Positions 9,998 through 19,500 of a stretch of 64,000 bases of DNA are shown here, piece by piece (the first letter of the stretch is position 1; each line of letters starts with the position of its first letter). Under the pieces are notes generated by a model that made no database searches, was not told the DNA's origin, and worked only from the letters and a program-made list of their open reading frames with translations. This DNA comes from Heligmosomoides polygyrus polygyrus. Lineage: Eukaryota; Nematoda; Chromadorea; Rhabditida; Heligmosomidae. A program made the translations under genes and the position numbers. The stretch spans positions 5,022,001 to 5,086,000 of the forward strand of contig OX377203.1 in NCBI GenBank assembly GCA_947396885.1. The letters are read 5' to 3'.

Positions 9998-11454
9998 CAG
10001 GGGTGTGCGTTTAACGATTAACGATTTACCGATTTACCGGATTTACCGGCATTTTTCGTTAAAACTTTTTAACGAAATTTAACGACGAAAAAATCCGTTA
10101 AATTGCATTAACGACTTTTTGTGCCCATTTTTAAAATTTTGCCTCCTCTCCATGTAAATCCATTTTGATCGATTTTTTTGGATGAGCTTTCACAGTATAC
10201 CAAGAAAACCTTCTACTTACTTGAATCAGGGTAGGTAATCAATATTGTTGTCGAGTTTCGATGCATTTTCCTTTTGTTGGCATTTTCTTTGCTCCTTAAC
10301 CAATTTATTTGCGTGGGACCTCACTTTTCTCCGCCACAGTCGTTCCGTGCTTTCCGACTTCCTGGTCCGTTTCTTGCGTTTGATTGCTACATATTAGTTG
10401 TTCATAATTACAAACCATTCAGTTTTTTCACAGTTTTTGTGATATTTGCTTCGTAAGTGGGGTTGAAAAGCATAGAGAACGCAATGAAAACGCTATGAAA
10501 CACAAGCTGTGCGAGTAGGGCTAGGTATTTCTGATAAAACTCTACAAACGCTCACTCTATAAGTTGTCCCCCCTCTCGATTGAAAGGTTCGATTCTATAT
10601 GCATCGTTCACGGCGCACTCCAAAGGCAAGCTGGACGGTCTTAGAACAATTCCTGAGTAGGACGGCTAAGAATTCCCGTTAAAACTCCCTAAACGCTCAC
10701 TCTACAAGCTGAGTGCTCTACAGATTGTCGCTCCCGCTCAAAAGCGTTCTTTTCGGCAATCGACCAAAGCCTATGCGCGTACTGTATATGTAGATTAGTA
10801 TAAAAACTGGTACTTTACAAGCTGTCTATCGCATAAAGAGTTTTCGAAGGTTTACGAAAGAGGTATATCTTTAAAGTGCAGATCCGGCTCTAGCAACAAA
10901 TTTCTTTCATAAGTGTGGATTTTTTCGCCTAATATGCGAATTTACTTTAATAGCGTTCATCAGTTGGACCGCAAAAGTCTGCTGAGTGGGCTCAGGTTTT
11001 GTAAAAAAAAATTTCGTCAAAAAGAAAAAAAAAAGCTCAAAAACGTTAACCCGCGATACGATGCACCTTGGATCTTCATGAAGCTGGACGACTTTCTACC
11101 AGCTAAAGGAACTAGGCATAGTAAGAAATTTCCTATTTTAAAGCCTTGTTATTGTTTGGTTTCAAAATTTTCATGATTTGTCTCTCTTAGCAATTTTGCT
11201 GATGATAGAAGACTTTTGTTATTTGCTGCGAAGATGAAGGCATAGTTATATAATTATCATGCAGATGAAGTCGAAAAAAATTCAATAAGGAAAGAAGGTC
11301 TGGCTTTTTACATGCTAAAATACAGCCAAACTGAATACAGCTAAGACACATTCTATTTAACGAATTCACCGAATTTACCGTTTTTAACGCAAAAATTTTT
11401 CGTTAAAAAGCGGTCGTTAAAAATTTACCGAAAAAAATTTAACGCACACCCCTG
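9998..11454. mobile_element. hAT-type transposon, copy 1 (non-autonomous)
   Basis: The ends are CAGGGGTGTGCGTTTAACG and its inverse CGCACACCCCTG. A perfect 8-bp target duplication TTTCACAC lies at 9990-9997 and 11455-11462. Many TTAACG/TTTACCG motifs crowd both subterminal regions, as expected for transposase-binding repeats. The 1457-bp interior shows no hAT transposase motif. It inserted into the right arm of the surrounding fold-back and is therefore younger than it. Confidence 0.92.
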
Positions 11455-11739
11455 TTTCACACGCTTTTTTCGACCAAAGAAGAGCATTCCGAAAAAATTA
11501 ACTACGGTTTTGGACTCCACACGCGGGACCCTACATCCTGTAAAAATTCCATCGCAAAAGCTCACCGCCACTTTGGAGGCTCTCCTTGTTAGAATTGTTG
11601 GTTTGCCTGCAGTTGACTCGAATTCGGAGCATTTTCGTTTTCCCCTCCATAGTCAGATTTGGAGAAACTATAGAGTTCGTATGTTCTCGGTTCTATAACA
11701 TCGTTATCTACCGTTGTTCAGTGAATATTTTCTGAACGT

Positions 11740-11900
11740 TCAATGGATACACCATTTCCACGTCAAATTGGACACTTTCCACGTGGAACTTGACGCTTTT
11801 CTAGACAAAGTTGATGACTCTGAGATCAGAGTGAACGTTTTGCAAATCGACACGAGCTTCCTGCTTGTTAAACTGCAGACTTTCCCAGTTGGCTAGAATA
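11740..11900. repeat. dispersed repeat with ~22-nt T-phased periodicity
   Basis: Consecutive segments begin with TTTC/TTTT and carry AAATTGGACAC-like cores, ending in AGAATAATTTTT. Similar blocks occur near 1990, 2739, 5490 and 35410, and a short end piece lies near 4050-4110. No inverted termini are visible. Confidence 0.5.
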
Positions 11901-12340
11901 ATTTTTCGTTCGAGGAAAAATTGTTAAAATTTTCTTTGAATTTTTTAAAGCTCAGCTACACGAAAGAATGTAACACTTTTATGTAACTTTTGTTCCTTTA
12001 GAAAACACAACTAAATTTTGATACAAAACGCAACAAGGCAGCAATCAAATAGCGCATTAAAAAAGAGATAGCGCCATGCACTTTAAAAGATCACTGCGAT
12101 TTCTAGTTGATTAGTATTGTTAGTGCTGCTAATATGGAGCATCAAAGTGATGATAACTGTGCTGTTCAACCTTGTTTTGGTCGTTTATAGGTGTAAGACT
12201 TCATGCGAATAGAAATTTTGCTATCAATGGAACAAACGTCGCGACGTCTTACCATTAGACGGAGTGCATGGCACAGTCCCGTTTTTGACACAAAAAATGC
12301 CGCCTTCCTGCTCTTTAAAATAAACTTTTAACCATTCAAA
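11901..12340. other. no gene recognised
   Basis: AT-rich sequence without a supported reading frame or repeat. Confidence 0.3.
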
Positions 12341-12344
12341 TCAG

Positions 12345-12494
12345 TTTCTTTAAGCCTCAGTTGGCTGGTGTCGAGGATGTAAGCTGTCAGAACGATGTTT
12401 TGTTGCGATCAAAACTTCTAGCGCCAGGCGGGACTCGAACCCGCACCTCCCTCTGACCGGGCGGGAATGCTCTACGCCATTACACCACCGGCGC
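12345..12494 (-). mobile_element. tRNA-derived SINE, family C
   Basis: On the - strand, GCGCCGGTGGTGTAATGG starts a tRNA-like head. It closes with GGTTCGAGTCCCGCCTGGCGC, whose last seven bases pair with the first seven. The anticodon arm is irregular (an 11-base loop). The same body downstream of the head (GATCGCAACA, then AGCCTCAG near the end) recurs at 21628-21770, showing a SINE and not a functional tRNA gene. Confidence 0.65.
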
Positions 12495-12499
12495 TAAAA

Positions 12500-13040
12500 C
12501 TTTCAACCATTATTTTCTCTTAAAAATGGGAATTTTGCGAATTTTTAACCAATGTTCTTGGGCAGGTGAATTAAAACTTCAAGTGAAGATATACCACATT
12601 TTTTCTTTAACAAAAAATTATTGTAAAATTTTTGTGGCATTTCTAGTGTAAAACGGAAAGAGCTCGTTTTAATTTGTAAGATCTTTGTTTGTAAGATAAG
12701 GCTTGTTTAGAGGAGCACGAATTTTACGTGAAAAATGTTGAGTTTCAAAAAAGCAGAAAATAAAGTAAAAGGTAAAAAGCAATTATGGTATATATATATC
12801 ACTTCTTTCTGGCCCTATGCATCAAAATAATATTTAAATGAAAAGCTTTGACGTTAGAATAGCGCGGTTTCTACTGGAGATGCGACTTGATGATTTTATA
12901 GTTAATAATAATCTGTTATTGAACTGATAGGAAATTTCACTTAAGCGTAGGTGAAACAAAGCTGATGCGTTATTTTTTATTTTTTTAGTAATAGAAATTT
13001 GCAAGCTATAGAAAAACGGAAAAATTTAAAGAAAAATCGT
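12500..13040. other. AT-rich, no gene recognised
   Basis: Contains a short TA run near 12790 and no supported coding sequence. It lies upstream of DUOXA exon 1 and could include promoter sequence, but I see no defined motif. Confidence 0.3.
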
Positions 13041-13044
13041 TGAT

Positions 13045-13165
13045 TGTCGAGTAGCTCGAGCGCACACCAGCAGCGTCTCCATTCGTCCCTGTCTCGTGCC
13101 AAAGTGCTCCAATGGATCCCCTAGCTTGAGGGACACTCTTGAAATCCATCTCGTGACATCATGGT
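13045..13165 (-). mobile_element. RTE-type LINE 3' fragment
   Basis: This matches, with differences, the 3' end of the RTE copies at 18127-18411 and 41123-42452: CAGCAGCGTCTCCATTCGTC followed by a CTCGAGGGACAC-like block. It is about 120 bp, old and truncated at both ends. It lies about 270 bp upstream of the first DUOXA exon. Confidence 0.65.
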
Positions 13166-13423
13166 GGACAACATACGCTAACTAATAAATATAGAATTTT
13201 TGCAGTTTTTGAACTTTTCTTTTTTTCTTTTTTTCCTTTTTCTTTTCACTTCAATTCCTTCGTTTTTTTCCCCGATCGCTTTAAAGCACTGCTATCAACG
13301 TTTTATTCGCGTGTTACTCTTCCACAAGCGGTGCTCATAGATGGTCGAATCCGTATCGATCGATTGGCGTTCGTCATGTTACGACATCGGAAGCAGTGAC
13401 CGTACACATCAATCAGCTCCATC

Positions 13424-13439
13424 TTTCAGCATATGCGAT
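13424..13439 (+). promoter_or_regulatory. probable trans-splice acceptor and 10-nt 5' UTR of DUOXA
   Basis: TTTCAG ends at 13429 and the ATG follows after CATATGCGAT. A consensus nematode acceptor this close to a start codon, with no phase-matched exon upstream, suggests a spliced-leader acceptor. An out-of-frame ATG at 13432 lies inside the leader. Confidence 0.5.
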
Positions 13440-13518
13440 ATGCTCGGATGGTTCACGTCATTCCGAGAACATGGTGCGCCGACGTTCTACGGGGAGAATC
13501 GCACGCCGGTGATGCTTG
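13440..13518 (+). CDS. doxa-1: DUOXA exon 1
   Basis: Encodes residues 1-26 plus one base. [16 protein letters not shown] aligns with the short extracellular N-terminus of DUOXA (FPFYAGPKPTF type), and an NRT glycosylation sequon follows. The donor GTGAGT is consensus. The leftover G joins AC of exon 2 to give Asp27, the residue expected just before TM1. Confidence 0.85.
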
Positions 13519-16500
13519 GTGAGTTGAGCGCACTCTTCGGATAGTCAAAAGCTTCTTTCTCCTATCGCATATAACATAGAACAGCTGTGCATATGTATGT
13601 TTGTCTGTACGTATGTCGGCGCGAAATTAGTTGCGGCCGGAGGGGTTCCGCGCTACATATTGTTGATTTCTGCTCCTCAGGGTTAATCGTTCATGCAGTG
13701 GATCACGGAATTATACTGGCCGGTGCGCAAAATTCACAGCAGATAAACATCATCGATCAATATTCTACAACGTTATCGATTTTTTGAGCAGAAATTGGCG
13801 CTCGACGTAGAACTCATATGAATACGATGACTGATGGACAGCCTTCGCAGCTGTTAAGCAGCATCGAACCTTATTGCGGTTTGCGTTTTTGGCTTTGTTT
13901 CTTTCCTCAAACTTGGGCAATTAAACACCTGAGATAAGTAGGCAGGTTTAATTACCCAACTTTGAGGCTCTGAAGAAGGCGACAAAACGCCGAAACGCAA
14001 GCCGCAATAAAGATTTCTAATAATCCTGGCTAGGCAGAAGAAACTTGTCGTCTATTACAACGGCAACAATGCCAAGAATCATCAAGAATCGGACGTGGAA
14101 TGTACAGCGTTGATTCGTTAATCAATATCGACTGGCAATATCGATTTTTGTGGATAAATGGGAGGCGAGTGAAGTGGGACCTGCGCGAATTTGTTGGCCA
14201 TTGGACAGAATTGGCTGCAGATAAACGACGTCTATCATTCAATCAATGTGCGATGATTATCGATTTTCGTGCAAAATAGGCGCTCAAGACTACGATGGCA
14301 GTTGAAAGCCTTCAGTCATTACTAAGCGGTATCGACCCGTCAATCAACATCGATTAGCAATATCGATTTTTGTGTTTAAGTGGGCGTGGCAATCACGCGA
14401 ATAGGTTGACTTGCGCCACCGATGCTGTCGGAAAGTCTTAGAAGACGTGTTACCTGTCGTTGTTGCCAAATGCGTTTGGATTCAGAAGTTGTGTCACCAA
14501 CATCATACCACATGCGTGTGGACTCAAAAGGCGTGTCACCGGTGATCTCATTATCGAGCCATATCAATCTATTATTCCATATCGATTGACAACATCGATT
14601 TTTTCCTAACACCAGCGCCCTTTTTGGATAAGCGCCGGGCGACAAATGTTGAAGACACCTGCGTGATGGAGTCGTTTGAAGTCACGTCGTTGAACACAGA
14701 TGTCTCCAAAGGCGATGCCATGCAAGCGGTACACGAAATCCTTGTTGAGCATCAGGTCCAGCTGGCCCTTTTTGGACTTAACATTGCCCAAATAATGGCG
14801 CTCATAGACAAGTGCCTTCAGTGCAACATATTCAATTGGTCCAATCAGTACTACAGACAGGTTAGAGGCCTAGCTATTGGTCAACGCTTAGCTCCGCTTC
14901 TAGCCATAGCGTACATGTCAAAAGTAGAGAGACCCGTAATGGAGCGCAAACCTTTGCTGTATTGTCCGTATATAGGTGATTGCTTCACCGTTTGTCTCAC
15001 GCAGAGCGAAATGGATGCCTGCTTTGAGTTGCTGAACCATCAGGTTGAGCATATTAAGCTCACAAGGGAGAAACCGACAAGAGCCTGGCTGCCGTTCCTC
15101 AACGTAGAAATTCGTCTCTCTAGGGACACCTTCCAAATAGGTGGTACCGGAAGCCCAGCAACAAGAACATCATTGTGCACCATCGTTCCGCACACGCATA
15201 TAGTATTAAGAGGGCCATTGTCCGGAATATGTTCCAAAGAGCTGCTCTGGTGTCTTCGAATAGAGAGTTCAAGTCCTCATCTAAGTAAATGGCATTTCGC
15301 ATTGCCTACATTCAGATCAGAGGCCTAGCTATTGGTCAACGCTTAGCTCCGCTTCTAGCCATAGCGTACATGTCAAAAGTAGAGAGACCCGTAATGGAAC
15401 GCAAACCTTTGCTGTATTGTCCGTATATAGGTGATTGCTTCATCGTTTGTCTCACGCAGAGCGCAATGGATGCCTGCTTCGAGTTGCTGAACCATTAGGT
15501 TGAGCATATTAAGCTCACAAGGGAGAAACCGACAAGTCACTGGCTGCCGTTCCTCAACGTAGAAATTCGTCTCTCTAGGGACACCTTCTAAACTAGGTGG
15601 TACCGGAAGCCCAGCAACAAGAACATCATTGTGCACCATCGTTCCGCGCACCCACATAGTACTAAGAGGGCCATTGTCCGGAATATGTTCCAAAGAGCTG
15701 CTCTTCGATTAGCGAGTTCAAGTCCTCATCTAAGGAAATGGCATCTCGAATTGCCTTATCCAACAGGTATGTTCCCCACAACATGCCCAGCGGCCGTCAA
15801 CCGCGGGCATCAGCACTCATACACAGGGCACAATTGCTTGGTCAAATCGCCTTCCCGGTACCTTTTATCTCGGACGCTCTCAGTGCTCAAGTACGAATGC
15901 GTTTGTAAGGCTGACTTGGGTGACATCGTTAGGGTCGTTGAGGTGCCTCCGGCTAATCTCATGGCGCAACTGGCGAGGAACCGTCTTTATGACTGCGCTT
16001 GTGAGCTCTCCAGCGTGGTCTGCCCATTCGGTATGGAAGGCGACTGTAGGGTTTCAGGAACAGTGTGCCTCATAACTTGCATTGAATGCAAGAAGGAATA
16101 CGTTGGTGAGACGGGCAGACCACTTTGGGTAAGGGTTAAGGAGCATGCGGATGGGCTCAACAGGTGCAAAGTCGCCTCTGCCTTGGGGAGCACAGGTTGT
16201 GAAGTCATAGTGGCGCAGTGGTTGGAGTGGCGGTGACGATCCTGGCTCGCGAAGTCGACATCGCAGCGCGCAAGGCCCTGGAGGTGCTGTGGATTGCGTT
16301 CGAGAACCCCGCAATCAATAGGAAGGAGGAACGGGTGGCCATAACCCTGGAGTTGGCTCCATTTGCCGACCTCTGTGGGCTTGACCCTGGAGGGCGCCAG
16401 CCAGAAGGTCGCTGAGAGGCTGATCTGAAGGGAGGACCTTATTCACCTACATTTATCTCCATCTGAAGGGTGAGTCCACAGCCTTCGAATGCTTACATTA

Positions 16501-19500
16501 GGTCAGTTGGGCTGTCTTCCTCGCGGTTCGTCTCTTTCTCCCTTTAGTTTTGAGTGGCTGAAACCTGAAATGACTCTTAAACGGGTAATTTCTCTAACTC
16601 CCCTTCTCTTCCAGGCTCTGAAGAAGGCGGTTACGCCGAAACGTAAGCCAATAAACGCTCGATATCAATCTTGGCACGACAGCTCGACGACTACCTGCCA
16701 TACTGTTCACTTAAAACCTTTCATGAAGCCAGTAATTTTGCCAATTCCGGTGGAACAGTGTGATCTTGTCTTCAAGGGGGTTGTCTTCTACGCCCTGCTT
16801 AGAGTCACTAAAAATTAATGACAACGCCGACAGAGTGAGTAAATGTCACGGATTCACCTAGGTGTGGTTCTGCGCTGATCAACTTAATGAAGAGAGTAAT
16901 GAACAACTGCAACCATGACTGTTGTTCCGACGGCCGGAAACACCGTTCTAGGTTTTTGTTGGATTCACTAGAGACTCGACGAATTCCCTCTCTAGTGACA
17001 CAGGAGCCAGAAGTTGCAGAAAAACCGTCTCAGCGAATCGTCACCAGTGTAACTGCGCAGCAACGCCTGACAAACCACTCGTCATTGTTAAAAACCGCTT
17101 ACAGCGCCGTTGGAGGTTTCGGCGTTCGTGGACACAGCAGTGGTGCAAAATGCTGTCGGAAGAGTGAAATTTGGTTCCGGTGCTAAATGTAATGCCTCCC
17201 ATCAAATCATATCCTTCTGAGAGCAGAACCAAACGGTGGTAGTTAAAAAATTGCTGAAAATTTGCCTGCAGCAGGAGTGCAGTGGCAAGAAGGAACCGCC
17301 ATGGGAACTAAAGTTGGATTCGTTTCCCCATCCTCGCCTCTATTCTGATAAAGTGATGTGGCCTACATGTGAGAGGAGAAACGCAACAACCAACCAGGCC
17401 ACATCGAGCAGTCGTGGCACTGACTAGGGAAGGGTTTCGACCTCCCAAGGAACTCAAGTGGTGACCAGCATCGTTAGAAAGAGCTCGGAGCGCTGATAAC
17501 GAATATGGCTGTCAAAATTGCAAAATGAAATTCCTGGGCGAGTTATGACCTGCCGAAGTTGGGTGGGCCGGACTGCATGTTGGAGCTGGCTCGAGAGCGG
17601 TGTGAGATGGGGGCACCATAAGAATATTGCTCCAGCAGCAGCGATGGCGCGGGGGTAATGCTCCGGCTCGTTAAGCATGAGGTCATTGGTTCGATTCACG
17701 TGGCTGTCGCAATTTTTGCATATCATGATGCATCTTCAAAATGAGCTTTTATTTTGAATTATGGCAAATGTCTGATTAAATAGCCGGTAAAACTATCACA
17801 CACGGTTGTAAAAATGCTTGAAGGCAAAAAACCGCCACCGGTGATATTTTTATTTACTGTTTTGTACAAATACAATCGAAAGCTTATACTGAACAGCAGG
17901 AGGAGTTTCTAACAACTCTAGCGTTCATGGAACGAAGCAAGAACGTGTGAAGCAAACATGTTCTCCACGCACTGCACATCTTATACAAGCAACAAGCAAC
18001 TTCTCTACAACCAGCAGCAAAACGAACGGTCAATCGTACCAAAATCAAACAAATGCTCACAAGGGGCCAGATCCATCAACCGCTTGCCCCCTATAACGGT
18101 GAAAATACCGCCAAATACCGACACTAAATTAGGTGGGCCGGCCACGTAATGCGCTTTGCAGACACCCGCTGGACGAGAGCTGTTACCGACTGGATTCTGC
18201 GGGATGTCAAGAGAACACCGGGACGGCCACCAACGCGTTGGTCGGACTTCTTCGTGAAAGCCCTGAACGACCGATATGACGCTCTTCGTGTCCCTCGAGC
18301 GAGGAGGATCCACTGGAGCACTGTGGCATGCGACAGGGACGAATGGAGACGCTGCTGGCGCCCGCTCGAGCAAGTCGATGATCAACGGGACGACAGGTGA
18401 TACAGGTGATGCCGACACTAGTGTCATATCTGGGAGATTGGCGGTATTTTCACCGTTAGAGAGCGGTAAGCGGTTGATGGATCTGGACCAGGGGTGCACA
18501 TTTAACGGTTAACGATTTAACGAATTTAACGAATTAACGGCATTTTTCGGTAAAATCTTGCTTAACGACTTAACGGAAATTTTTGAGAATTTAACGGAAT
18601 TTTTAACGGACTTTTTTCTCAGTGAGTTCATCACATTTACCCTCAGTATTCCCTAATGTTGCAGGTCTCTTCCTCCCGATTAAGACTGTTCCTGGAAAAC
18701 TATTGAAATCAGCAAGAATAATTTGATGTTTTTATCAATTCAATTCGTTTTGAATTTTTAGAAATAATACATTTTGGGGGCACGTGTAGCGCAGTCGGAG
18801 GAGGTGCTGGCTGTCGCGTGTACCCTATACCAGGTTGCTGGTCCTTCTTCGGGATTTCCCGCCCAGGCCAACCAAGTCTCTGGGGTCGGTGAATTGGTAC
18901 CGAACTTGCCTGGGAAGGACAGAGCGCTGATTTCTTCATCGGCTGGCCACCGCAAGCCATTGTCTCCAGGGTATCCCGGAGAAGTAGAATGAGCGGCGTA
19001 TCCCAGAAGGGATTGAGTATCGCCATCCTTTATCCTTATCCTTTAATGTGCTTTGGAGCTAGAAATTTCTTCGCCGAGTCCCCAAGCAGGTCAACGAATT
19101 CACAAAGATACTGGTCTAACCTCGTAAGATATGCCTATTCTCACCTGGCGCTGCTCATCTCCAAATACTTTTACCCACCTGGAGCAGTCGAGACGGAGCG
19201 AATGTTTTCTGCCGCTGGACGTATTTTAAACTATTTTACAAAAACGCTAATAACAGAAACTTGGAAAGCTATCTTTCCTGAACGTTAACAAGAAGACGGC
19301 GTGTCACACTTTCTCGGCAGTGTGGGACCGTGTGACACGACGTCGTATCACTTCTCCGACGTTGCATAAATATGATTGGTCCCACGCAACAGGCACGCGA
19401 AAATTTGCGTTCGTCAACGTATTAATATTTCACTGATAGGGGTTTTTACTGTGTTTTTATTAATTCTTTCTGTACTTAATGGGCTGGTGCCTGCACGGAG

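Larger units (their letters stand above)
9265..11595. mobile_element. SINE-containing fold-back, split by a hAT insertion
   Basis: Sequence 9268-9450 (AAGGAGAGCCTCCACAGTGG onward) returns reverse-complemented at 11463-11592. The intervening part 9451-9610 returns reverse-complemented at 9800-9965. Without the 1.46-kb hAT and one duplicated octamer the element is about 870 bp. Its arms carry tRNA-like boxes (GTTGGCGCAGCGGGTAGC and GGTTCGACCCC), so two SINE-like units face each other tail to tail. Confidence 0.8.

Noticed and set aside
12421..12494. A tRNA gene on the - strand
   Set aside because: The acceptor and T arms pair, but the anticodon arm has an oversized loop and the downstream body is shared with 21700. 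A SINE is more likely.
18005..18499. A 164-codon - strand open frame
   Set aside because: It is antisense to the RTE fragment and runs across MITE borders.
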